Part shown: piece by piece, positions 1-12,000 of the stretch
Position numbering within the stretch: position 1 is the first letter of the stretch
Layout of the letters: each line of letters opens with the position of its first letter
DNA from: Smittia aterrima
Lineage: Eukaryota > Arthropoda > Insecta > Diptera > Chironomidae
Length of the DNA stretch: 64,000 nt
Reading direction: 5' to 3'
NCBI GenBank assembly: GCA_033063855.1
Contig: CP093829.1
Location: 2,800,243 to 2,864,242 of the forward strand
Position numbers and translations under genes: made by a program
Notes under the pieces: generated by a model
What the model saw: the letters and a program-made list of their open reading frames with translations, nothing else
Told to the model about the DNA's origin: nothing
The model's database searches: none

Positions 1-1226
1 ACTGACTTGAAAGTTTTCTACAAAACTTGGAATCGGTTTCTCAAAAGCCAAAGAAACTTTTCTGTTCCGAAAAATATTTCAGCAAAACTTCTTGCAACAA
101 GAAATATTTAATGCTTTCATCGTTGATGGAGAATATTCGACTTCAAAGGGAGACTTTAATAAAACTAATGCTGTTGGCACGCTCTATTGACTTGATATCG
201 ATTCAGTCAAATAATAAAGGTCGAAGGCTCAATGTAGAGTTTGCTTTCCGGCAAAATGTAATCACTCAAACATAAACGAATTGATTGAGGTTTCGTTTGA
301 CGAAACTCGACAAAACGTCTGACGTCTCATGAAAATTTGGTTGTGTCCAAAAAGTTCAAACTAATATCGAAAGGAAAACCCAATCATTGAAAGGATGGAC
401 ATGTAAAGAGTCCACAGATTGTTCATAAACTTTTGTTTTCATTACATTTCTGTCCTCGAGATATAATTTATGATGAATTGTGAGGCTTTCTTCTTCTTCT
501 GGCAATCTTTCTGAAATCAACAACTTCAGCTTTTTAATTTATGTCTCTCCGTTATTAGTTTTGTTCCTTCTACGACCAGCACACTCTGCCGCCTACAAAT
601 CTCGTGTTCGTCCCACTCCAATGACGAAAGAACGATGGATGATTGAAACGCTTTCGTGAATGCCTCAAGCAGGAGCCAATCTTGAACTTTTGCGATGGCA
701 TCAAGACAAACCAAATTCATTCGCTTTTAAGAAATTGAAAGGAAATTCGAGAAGTCTGATGATCATCTCGAGACTCGATACAAACCTCTTACGGTTTGAA
801 TTGAATTTCGCTGTCTTGTGAAAAGCTGTTTGATTGAATTTCACTTTGAAACTTCAAAAGGTTTGAGTGTTATCCACTCTTGACTCTGGAAGGAATAAAG
901 TGAAACGACTTTTCATTTGATTTTTACAATTGACGAGAAGATTTTCTCTTTATTTCGAATTTTTCTCGTAAAAAGTGGATTCTTCCAGTTCAGTCAAAAC
1001 TTTTCAATTTCTTCGATTCGCTTTTCTTTATCACAATTGACCATTTGACTATTACAATCTTTACGGCTTCAGAAGCTCTGTCGAGCTTGATTGATGTCAG
1101 CTTGGTGAGTCTTTGATGAAGACATTGACACGATCTTGAAGTGGAATCTTGTAAGTAATGTCGTTGCTCGCAATAAGCGACTCTTCGATGCTTTTCTCAT
1201 TGTTCCGGACTGTAATTAATCACTTC
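1..1226. other. Non-coding stretch downstream of LRR-A
   Basis: AT-rich sequence with only short open frames. LRR-A on the minus strand ends its last recognisable exon with a good donor at 1274, so its true last coding exon and 3' UTR may lie here. Two minus-strand acceptors, just above 1152 and just above 1140, could join in the right phase, but neither tail resembles LRR-B, so I do not choose one. Nothing else is recognisable. Confidence 0.5.
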
Positions 1227-4200
1227 TTAATTGAAGACTCTGCCACCCACTTTTAATTGAATTGGTTTCTTACCTTCTTTGTTCTCTTCTCTTGACGTGT
1301 TGTAATTAGTGCGCTGCCTCATACACAACGTGATCGTAACAATGATGATTAAAAGGACGAGAACGAAAATCGAAAGCGCCATGAAAGCTAAAATGCTGAT
1401 GCGGCTTTCATCGAGAATGTTGTAAGAAGTGCTCGCGGCATCTTTTCCTTCGTCAATAAAATTTTCATAGCAGAATTCAACTTTGTCTTTAACGAGACGA
1501 TTGATTGGCTTTCCTCGCAACAGCTCGGGGAGAAAGCACTCGGGAACATTTCGCCATTTCATCTGTGCTCGTGACAAATTCATGAGGAACAAGATTAAAT
1601 TAATTATTTATTCGGTTTTATTAGAATCGCTCTTACCATCGAAAGACGATTTAGAATCGGCCCCACGTGACACAAGTCGCAAACGATTGGATTCTGCTCG
1701 AATTTAACGTCGTCAATATTTAAAAGCTTCACAGCGAAATCTTCCTCGAACCCAGCAAGCTGGTTCCGACTCAAATCCAATTCCTGTTAAAGACATTGTA
1801 AAGAAATAAAATTTAAGTAAGTGTCTCGAGAGATCGTCGATGTTTGGATTTGATATTTGATGTCATCTCTGTTTAAGCCAGAAAAAAATATTTTCATAAA
1901 AAAAGTCGCGACAATGCCAGAATCTCTGGCGACATCTCGGGAAATGTAATCGGAATTGCTTTTTCTTTTAACTTCACTCGATTCACACTTTGACTGCTCT
2001 CAAGCAATTTAACTTGCAGTAACTTATTTTGATTCGCGTTACAGAAGCGATAAATGTCCCTGTTGGATTTTTTTTTATTTATTTACATTCCGATATGAAA
2101 TGTTTGGCAACTGTGTCGCAAACATAAAAATATGGAGCCGATCGAATAAATGGGAAGAGAGTGAGAGAGGGCTTCGAATAAACATGAATAAATTTTTGCA
2201 TAATGAATGACATCATCGTGATTTGATATTTCGAATGCAGCTGCGAGCTTTAACTGAACCAGTTTACCTTCAATTTTCCTAAAGGATTTAATATCTGAAG
2301 CGTCTCGTTGTTCAGATGTGTTCCAGAGATGTTGAGCACTTGCAGATTACTGAGCGGCACGAAAATTCCCAAAGGCATGTTAGTGATATCAGCTACAGAC
2401 AACGAACGAAGCTCTGTCATGTTCTGGAACACTGGACGAACTTCCAATAAATTCATTTGAATGTTTCCGCTTATATTGAGCGTTTGAAGTTTCGGCAAAT
2501 GGCTCATGTAATCGAGCTCGAGGGCAGAGAGCTTATTGTACGAAATGTCGAGATAAGTCAGGTTTGACAAATTGATAAACGCTTTGCCTGATATCTTCGC
2601 CAATCGATTCCGTGAAACGTCTGCGGGAAGAGCAAATAGCGAAAGAGGAGAGAAAAGAAGTTCAAACATTGATTCTTTCACGGTCAATTTAATTTCAGAA
2701 AATCAATGAACTGCTCACCTAAATGATGCAGAAGCTTTTGTCGAAGCAGCAAGTGATCAATAATCACCGACAGTTGATTGCCATCGAGATGAAGTTTCCT
2801 TAAATACTTCAAGTCTTTGAATTCCTCTTTGTCGAAATATTTAAACTGCGAAAAGAAAAAAAAGAAGGAAAGTTCGTTCAACTCAAGTTAAGTGAGTGAT
2901 GATGATCAACAATTCGTTTCGTCTCGTTATATAACTCAATTCAACGACTTTGTCAGTGAGTAGCTAAACAAACAAAACATTTCAAATGAATCCATCAGCG
3001 GGGATAGAGACAAAACACAAACATCGTTTAACACTTTGTGGAAAACATCAAGTGAGTTGCTCGTGGGTTTTCCTCTCATTGATCAAATGATTATGTTCGC
3101 TTGTGTGGAATGAATGTGATGATGAGAATCTCAGTCAGAAGAGAAAAGCCCAAAGTATTAAATGAGAGCAAGTATGATGTAAAAAATGATGATAATAACC
3201 GAGAGAAAGGATCTCATCTCTTACAAGGATTTATTCACGTCGATGAAGTGAGGTTGAAGTTTTTTGATGAGTGCAATGAAAAGCTTGAGACTTTTTGTGA
3301 ATGAAAAATGAAGAATGAAAATTAATAAACATTTTAAAAGGAGAATTGAAAAATCCTTCCGGTCACAAAATTTATGATCCGTCCCCATAATCCGAAAAGC
3401 ACTTTTCATTCATCTTCGGTTCCAACCCAATTTTTGTTTTCGACCTTCACAAGTTTGTGAATCACATGAGGAGGGTTTTTTGGTTTTCAAATAAATATCA
3501 TCAAAGCAAATCACCTGATTATTCCCCAAATCCAGCTCTGTCAACTGATTTAAAAGATTATAGAGTTGTGGGTTGATGTTTTGCAATCGGCAGCCTCGAC
3601 ACTTTAGTACTTTGAGGTCCTTTGATTGAACGATGACGAAATAGTAAGAAAAAGATATTTTAATCAATTAAGCAAGGCAACGAGATGAATAGACCTACGA
3701 TGATGTCTTTGAACACGTCGGGGTGTAAATCTTCTAATGGATTACGGCTTAGATCTAATCCCTTTAGTTTAGTAAGCATCTGAAAGATTTTCGGAGCCAG
3801 GTCCTCGAGGGAATTGTCCGCTAAGTTTAATGTTCGTAAATCCTGTGCGACGGAGAAACAAAAGAAATTATTTAATCACAAGAGATTATCTAACTCACCG
3901 TAAGATATTTAAAAGTTCCACTTGGAATTTGATCCATTTTATTTTTGGCTAAGTTCAGTTCCAAAAGATTCTGTTGACCTTTAAAGTTGTCATCGCTTAT
4001 CACTGTGATGTTGTTCCGGGATAAATCTTCAAAGATTTGAATTTTGTAATAAAATTTGTTGAGATCGTAAAGAGACACAACCAACCCAAGATCCGAAGTG
4101 ATGGAACACCCCAGAAAGCATGTACGCCGATTGTAGGCACATTTGACTCAGTGATCCGAAGAATTTCTAATTTTTTAAATGTCTGGAACACTGCTCCGAT

Positions 4201-4493
4201 GTTGAGAGTGTTCTTCGGCTTTCGAATGATAATCACATTAATTTCCTCGTCCAGTTCTTTGATTGGAATTTGTTTCATGTTTCCTGATGATCCGAAAAGT
4301 GACAAGGATTCTCGTTTTATACCAAAATCAATAAACAATTTCAATAATGCGCGTTACCTCGCTCGCACGTCGTTGAGTAGCGACCATTCGAGTCCAAATC
4401 GCACGTACACTCGATCGGACATTTTTTAATGCTGTTTGTTTGTGGCAAGGCGATTATTGCTACGAGAAGCATTATCGCCATAAAATCCCTCAT
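1227..4493 (-). CDS. LRR-A: single-pass leucine-rich-repeat membrane protein
   Basis: Spliced minus-strand gene with exons 4493-4358, 4283-4086, 4026-3899, 3842-3699, 3619-3515, 2845-2719, 2620-2268, 1783-1637 and 1562 to 1274 or 1227; all junctions are GT/AG and phase-consistent. About 557 residues if the last exon is read through. Order: signal peptide (MLLVAIIALPQTNS), LRRNT cysteine cap (CPIECTCDL), about a dozen LRRs (LRILDLSRNNIT, LTELDLGNNQ, LQTLNISGN), LRRCT cap (NPIVCDLC ... FLPELLRGKPINRL), then one membrane helix (LAFMALSIFVLVLLIIIVTI) and a short basic tail. The family acts as cell-surface recognition or adhesion molecules; the ligand is unknown. The start is the Met just before the hydrophobic segment; an AG directly upstream (cttccag) suggests a 5' UTR intron. 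A donor at 1274 (GAAG|gtaag) is matched in LRR-B, so the 3' end is uncertain. No TIR or kinase domain is seen, so it is not Toll. Confidence 0.87.
2846..3514 (-). other. LRR-A intron 5 (669 bp)
   Basis: Intron between the exon ending ...LDLGNNQ and the exon starting FKYFDKEEF. It is the positional equivalent of the LRR-B intron that hosts the lipase gene. I see no lipase motif (GHSLGG, SLDPAGP) or remnant here on either strand. Confidence 0.75.
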
Positions 4494-7400
4494 TATTGAA
4501 CCTGGAAGCGCAGAGAAATCGCATTTAAACCTCAATTGTTCTATAAAGCGTTTAATTCAATTTCAGGATAGAGAGATCGCTATCCATAATTGAAAGCTCA
4601 TTTAAATCGAAAGCTCTTTAAGCTCTCTTCGAAATACAATTAAAGCTTCCATCATTCAAATTAACACTCGTTACATGTAACTATGCGTGATGTTTCTTAA
4701 TGACGTTGATGTTGTCGAGCACGTTCGTCTTAAAGTTCGCAACAGCCTTGATGAATGAAATTAACATTTCGTCATGACATATTTTCGTCAAGTGACGTTA
4801 GAACGAAAAACTTTGTCCGAGATTCTTTGATGTGAAAGCTTCGCAGTCGTCACTGCGAAACGGAAAATTTATGCAAGTCGCATGAAAAGAAAAACTTTGG
4901 CTTGTCAACATTAAGCTGGCTTTAAACCATCGCATTAATTATTCCACTCAACCTTTTTTGTTTTGCCTTTCTCCTCCTGAGAGAGCGTTTAATTAATTTT
5001 CTGGGAAAGAGACGAAATATTTTCGTAGTTCGATGACGAGGAAAGTCGTTCGCCACTCCATGACTCCTTGACAAGAAGAAACTTCTAATTACTTGTGATA
5101 ATTTGATTCCGCTTTTCGACTTCTCTCATTAATTGATTCTCAACAAGTTCTTCCAAATCAATCAAATCCCAAAGCGATTTCCTTTTGCACTTCGAATTAA
5201 TTAACTTGGAAGCTAATGAATAACAGAAACGAGAACAAATAATTTTCAGCGCGATCTCGAACCTTTCCTTGTTAATAAGAAGAAAGTCCATAAACTTTCA
5301 AAGCAACAGGAATTTAATTGAAAAGGTTTTCAAAAATTTATTAAAGCTTCGTTAGCTTTCACGCTTGAAATAATAGCTTCGCTTAACTCATTCTTAGAAT
5401 TAATCGAATCATTACGATCCAAAAGTTTCTGAGATCAAATTAAGTTTTTGAAGAGGTTGCTATATCACTCTTGACTTCGTAATGAACTACGATGTAGCCT
5501 CTTCGGGGGAATAAATTAAAATAATTGAAAATCATGCGAGTGACTACGTTAAAAGTAAAAAAATCATAAAAATGTCGCAAGGCTCAAGAGCAATATTTCA
5601 TTTTGCTCGTAATGCAATCGCAAAGACGACGCTACGGGGCGCACGACGACTCGCTCGCTCGCTCATCATTATTACTTTCTTCGTCTTCGATGAACGAACG
5701 AAAGCACACTCTCACTTATTATTCATGAATAATGACGCGATTCTAATGTAGAGTGAAAAATATTTTTCTGCCGACGTATCTGGTTACGAGAAATCCAAAA
5801 AAGCATGAAATTGTTAGACTAAGGAAAAGTCAACGAAACGGATTTCACGAGTCTCGGTTAGGAATTAACTGAAACAATGTAAGAAAGTCAGAATTATTCA
5901 TCGTCAAGTTCTTTCAGTCGCGAAACGAGAATTCGTTTCCATTCTTTGCCTTCACTCACGTGAGTACATAACTTGCGAACAACTAAGAAAATTCTCCTCC
6001 ATCATCACATTCAATTTCGTCGCTTCCGTTTACTTTAGCCTTGATTATGCGTTCCACTTGAGAAACTTTCCTCTAATTTCTGTCTTGTTTCCTTTGATGA
6101 TTCAGCGATTTTTCATTTGATTTTTCATAAAAGAAAAAACTTTTTACTTAAGATTTTCGAAAATCTGAATCGATTTTCCACTCAGCATGAAATTTGCTTA
6201 ATCAGATTTTCTCGTCGATTGATCAAGAAGTTCTCACATCGACAAGAAATTGCCATCATCGAGAGATGAAAATCTGAAAGCAATTAAATCATTTGCAGAC
6301 TTAAAACTTTTTTTTCTTCTCGTCGTCTTAATCAAGTTTTCTTTTCTTTCTCTAATTTTTCATCTCAAAGTTTTTTTATCTGCTAATTTAATTTCGATGT
6401 CTGAGTCGTTTCCTCTTTTCTCCAATCGTGAGATGACGAACAAAATCTTTCATTCGGCGAAGAGATGAGATAAGTAAGACAAGTTCTGTCCTGGAGATAA
6501 ACAACAATTAAGCCTAAAGAGCAACTCAATTAATCATTTGGTTTGACAAATTTCATTACGACTGCTCTCATCTGTTTATTTTGTAAGACAAAAATAAATA
6601 AACCGAATCGATTGTGAGCTTTTTGACACAAATAAATAAAAGCAGTGTAATCAACACCCACAAAAATCAATAAAAGGGAGAATTTTCATTTTAATTTTCC
6701 AGGAAAATTAATAAAGTCATTGTTCACCAATTTCAATTGATTTCTGTGTTTTAATTGTATCGAGTTGATTCAGCAATTATTATTGAGTTCACAAAACATG
6801 TTTGAGGTTGTTAAACACAAATGTGGAGTTCGGAAAAAGCGTCGTCATCCTGCTTTGATTATTTACACTTCATTAGCCACCGAACTAAAGTTTTTTTTAC
6901 AAAGCTCACTCACATGAGAATGTGGAACAGTTTTCTCATTTAACCGAGCGGGAAATTAAATTTTTACCTTTCGAAAATTTAACCAACTTTTGGGTTCGAT
7001 CCGATTCTTCCTTTGATTCCAAGCCTTAAATCTCCGACTAAGAATAATCAATCTCGTTCACAAAAGCGCTTAATAAAATCACTGAACATTTCTCTCTTTA
7101 TACTCTCGTGAACAATCATTTTCCCATGGTTAATCCAATTTGTGATCGTCGACGCATCAAAGCTCAAAATGAACATGAAAAGTTGCTTCGCATCACCAAC
7201 TTTAAGAATTGAATTAATTAACAATGAATTAACTACACGAATGTTGACCAGGGGCCAGAAACAGCTTCGGTGTTCATGAATGCGGTTACATTAAATGTTT
7301 AATGAAATTTAATTCAATTCATTCGACAATTTATTTTAAAATCACGTTAACTTCTTATTCACTCATTCAATTAATTCAACACTACACATTTTTGTTTTGG

Positions 7401-9020
7401 TTTTGTTCGAAGTTCCAATTGTAAATCAACGTCGAAATAAATCATTTCTCAGCGAAGCTTTCGACCGTAAACAATTTAGTTCATCGCGAGAACAAAACTC
7501 TTTGAAAGTTAATGCGAAAGAGAAATTTTTTTCTTCGTTAATCGGAGAACAACTTTTGTAATCCTTGTTCTGTCAATAAACTTTCTGCTTTTTTCTCCGA
7601 AGGGTCGATGATATTATTGCTTCAACTTATTTACAATGCGATAAAAGTCCTTGTCCTTTAGACTTGTTTCTTCTTTAACTTGATTTCTTCTTCTAATTTT
7701 CTTTGACAGTTCTTAGACAAATATTCCTTTTCACGTTCACATTCAGCTGAGTTCCGATGATAACTGATTTTGGAAAAGCTGAACCAGCAAGCAAGGCAGG
7801 CTCCGAGATAAGAGTCGACTACAAGCTCTCGCATGTCGCTTTTCCTTTTGCTTTTCACTCAATGTGAAAATTCTCTCACTTTTTTTGCGAGCTCTCGTTC
7901 AATGAAAGAGAAAATTGTCGAGTTTGTTTTCATTTATCAAACATGTGTTTGGACAAAATTGAGAGTCGAGTGCTTTTAGTACAGGAATGTTTGTTAAAGC
8001 GATGAAAAATATTTGAAGAGAGAGGGGAGGAATATAATTGGGACTTTAAGGAAAAATCCGAATTAAGAAAACAATTTTAGCTTGAAATGGAATTTCTCCT
8101 TTGATGATAGAAAAATAATGTTTTCTTGATTCGGAGAATGCTTAAAGTGTTTTAAGTCCTTCACAAACAGAGGAGATTTCTCCTTGAGAGAAATCATTCG
8201 TAAATGATAAATTTAAAAGAAGTCTTCGTTAGGTCTGATATCACTGAAATCTTAGAAGAGTTGCCTACATTGAAAGCGTTATTAAAATTAACAAACAGCT
8301 CTTATCAATATCTGCAAAACAATTTCTGCCAGACAGTCTTGAATTCTTCAAATGATCTCAGATATTTTAAAGAAAATAAACAAAAATTGAGCGGCGTTGA
8401 TCTGAACAACAATACAATTGAGTGAAGAGCTTATCGAATATATGACAAACACCATCGAATGAACAATTGATAAGTGTAAGCTAACACTCATTGTTATCAC
8501 AAAAAATTAAAAACTTTTCTCTTTATGCTTCATTAGTCGTTCAGTTTACTGCTGAGTCTCGATCGGTTCTGATTGAAATTACACAATCAGCTGCGCGTTG
8601 ATTCATCGAAATTGAATTTTAAGTTAATTAAAAAGTTTGTTTGCAGAAATTTTCATTCGATTACTCACACAAACTAAAAACTTTTCATCAAACTTGTGCA
8701 ATTTTGAGTGAATTGATTAGTTTGCGTCGATAGAATTGGAAGGCATTCATAAAAAGCTTAATAAGTTGATAAGATAATCCGATAATTTATATTTAAAGCT
8801 ATCGCTTGATAATTTATTGTTTACGGAGCGTTTTCACTGTTGTGCGCAACTGGATTCAATGTTATCGCGTTATCGCGGCCACTAATTTGGAAAACTGTGT
8901 AATTGATTAAAATTACTAATTGTTTTATCAGAAAAATGACAAAATGCCAGGTCAAAAGTGCTCAATCAATTAGTTGCAATCATTTTGCGAATTGAATTCG
9001 TTCGGTGAAGTAAAATAAAA
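4494..9020. other. Intergenic region between LRR-A and the receptor phosphatase
   Basis: About 4.5 kb without a recognisable gene. It should hold the LRR-A 5' UTR and promoter (just above 4493 on the minus strand) and the phosphatase promoter near its right end. A GC-richer patch at about 5620-5700 contains a short CGCT/CGAA run. A 73-codon plus-strand frame at 8204-8425 is not recognisable and has no supporting context. A cluster of GATA cores lies at 8768-8874. Confidence 0.6.
8768..8874. promoter_or_regulatory. GATA-motif cluster upstream of the receptor phosphatase
   Basis: Seven GATA/TATC cores fall within 107 bp: GATA at 8768, 8773, 8781 and 8808, and TATC at 8800, 8863 and 8871. Base composition would give only about one or two. 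GATA factors in insects drive gut, fat-body and blood-cell genes. The cluster ends about 150 bp before the phosphatase start codon. That it is functional is inference. Confidence 0.35.
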
Positions 9021-12000
9021 ATGATTTTGAAAAAGTGTTTTCTAATAATTTTGATTGTGTGGAGAGTTCATGTGACGTTGTGTCAAGATAATCAAAAGGA
9101 AACCGAGATAGTCACTTTCCACAATGTAATTAAAATTAATGACCAGTCATCGACTCTAATCGATGAAACTTTGGAACAAAAGAGTCTGGCACCTGCTAGG
9201 ATCACAAGCCAAGCAGATTCTCTGACGCCAACAGATAATCTCGATCATGAGACTGTCTCTCTTCTCGTCGACCTTAAACCATCGATATCAAGGATTGATG
9301 GAAGTGAAGACGATACGACGACTACAACAATAGACTACACTCAAACCGATGATGCAACAGAATCCACTTCAACTACAGACGACATTGAAACGTCTACCGA
9401 ACCGTCAACAACAACAGAAGAACTCACAACAACAGATGAAGACACGAGTGAGTTCCTAAAATATTCTCTTGAGAATAGTTTTATGTAAATATTTTTTGGA
9501 AATAGCAATGATTCATCAAGACATTGTGCCAATGGAGAGTCGATCCCTCGCGACAGGTTTCTTGCTTCATTTTTAAAACAAACAAACAAAATGCATTTGC
9601 AAACACAAAACTCTTTCATTGTTGTCCGCACAAACGAAGCATTTTTCCTAAATCAAAAAGTTTCCGAAATAAATTTTCCCGATTTTGATTTTTCAGATTG
9701 TTCAATAACAAACGTGAAGCACCTTCTTAGTGAAACCAACGAGTTGAAGATAACATGGAGTCTCACAAGTCTTCAATTGGTTATCTGCCGAGGCATAATT
9801 CTTGACTTTGAAGTGACACTAAAAGAATGCAATTCAAATTGCGTTACCAAGCACACATCCGAGTTGACTGATCGTAACATTACTTTGCCTAACAAACTTG
9901 AAGCTTGTGCAACTTACGAATACAAAATTAAAAGGGACAATCTTTTGGAGTTTCACACAGACGTGAGAACGAATGAAGAGTTTGAAAAGATTTTGGTGAC
10001 ATCGGAAGAGCAAATTGACTCGGTGACCTTGAGAGTTTCTTGGGAGGAACCAAAATTGTTTCCTTATTGCGAGAAGAAATTCCGAATCGAAGTTCGAGAG
10101 AACAATAAAGAAATCCTTAAGTCAGAGACGTCAAACTTGTATGAAAACATCACAAATTTGTACCCGTGCGAGGATTACGTTGTGTCAATCTATCCGTTGA
10201 GTCAAGGTGAGCCTGTGCTCGAGTACGGCGAGACCATCTATCATACGATGAGTCCTGTCTTGCCCACTGGGATCCGAGGGATGGATGTCACGTACGAAGA
10301 AAGCGACTATTCAATCAAAATTGATTGGCAAAGCCCAGAAGTTGGAGCGAAGTGCGTGAAATCGTATGAAGTGAAAATCGAGAGTGACGTCGATAACCGA
10401 ACAAGGATTGTTAACATGACATATGAAGGTTTCACGAACGTCTACGCGTGCATCGATTACTACGTCAAAATCAACAGTTTGACAATCAATAACATGAGTT
10501 CTGCTGAGGTCATGAAAGACATTCGAATTCCATCTCGAGGTGATTTAAACTTTCTTCTTGCGCTTTCCTTTCTCGATCATAAATCATTTTAATCTCTTTA
10601 GTTTTCTCTGCGCCTTCAACCCCAAGAGTTATCAACTCAACTTCAACAACAGTTTTCTTAAGCACCACCGTGAATCATGACACGCAGCGCAATTATTGTG
10701 AGATAAAACGAACTGAGTTTGAATGTATGACCAACGAAGGCGCAATTGTAAGGAAGGCTGAGAAATCAACGAGTTTCGAGTTGACTGGACTAAAACCTTT
10801 CACAAACTATCATTGCTTCGCGAGTGTTGAGAATCAAGAATCTTTTGGACAAGTTCCCCAATTCTCAGTGAGAAGCGAAGAGCGAACATTTGTAACTAAA
10901 GAAGGAAGTGAGTTGTTCATTGTTGCGAAAGAAAAATTCATTTCTGAGTTCATAATTTTCCAGAACCTGATAAACCGACTGTGCACATCTTAAATGATAA
11001 GACGACAGATAGCACTTTCTATGTGAACTGGGACTCTCCAAAGAATCCCAACGGTGAAATCAGAAGTTACAACGTGTATATCAAACTTCGAAACTTTTGT
11101 TATTATAATCCATCTCATTGCGATAGTGAATTTCCGAGAGAATTTGAGGAAACTGTTTTAGTTGAAAGTAACAACAGCTTTGTCTTCGAAGAAGCTTTTC
11201 CTTACGCCTCGTATTACATCCAAGTGCAAGCGGTTAACGGTGCAGAGATCAGCGACTACAGCTCACCGGAAACTTGTGAAACTTTGCCAGGTGAGATGAG
11301 CTTTATGAAAAGCTTTCATAAACTTAAATTAACTTGAAAACTTCATTTATTTTAGCTCCTCCTAATCAAGTGAGAAACTTTACTATGATAAACAGAGAGC
11401 AAGTTTTAAGTGAGCCCTACAATCGCACGGTGGTGCTTCAATGGAGACTTCCTTGTCGCGCCAACGGAGATATCGTCAAGTTTGAGATTGAATGCGTTCA
11501 ACGCGGGACAGATGAGGTTCTGCTTTTCGAAGTTTTTGTAACTGACAATCGTGAAGAATATTTCCTCGTGACTGAAGACTTTCCGCCCGATACACATCAC
11601 AGAGTCAGTATCAGAGCTGTCACCGAGCATCATAAAGGAGAAGAATTCTCGAAAATGATTGAGATTGAAGCCGGAGGTAAGAGTTAGTCACAAGTAAACG
11701 GAAATTTATTCTTTGAATGTTTAATGCAGTTCCTGACCTGTCCACTTGGCAACCAAATGAGATTCTGATTGAGCCTTCAACGAAGATGGCGAAGCTGACC
11801 ATTCCAACATCAATCTTCGACTCGAATGTCGGAAGCGTTCTAAGAATTTTTGTGCTCTTAGCAGAACTTGTGAGTCTTTAAATTTCAAATTAAATTGAAT
11901 GCTCGAGGAAACAACGTTTATGACGTGACAGCAAATCGATTTTCTCATTATTTTCATCTCAGGATTGTGGGAATAAAATAACGAGGCAGATTGGCTTCCT

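Noticed and set aside
4494..4535. Upstream Met of LRR-A at 4535
   Set aside because: The Met at 4493 is directly before the hydrophobic leader, and an AG acceptor (cttccag) separates it from the upstream Met.
6980..7000. tRNA B-box-like GGGTTCGATCC
   Set aside because: No matching A box or cloverleaf could be built around it on either strand.
8204..8425. 73-codon frame upstream of the phosphatase
   Set aside because: No recognisable domain and no splice partner. It does not join the phosphatase signal-peptide exon.
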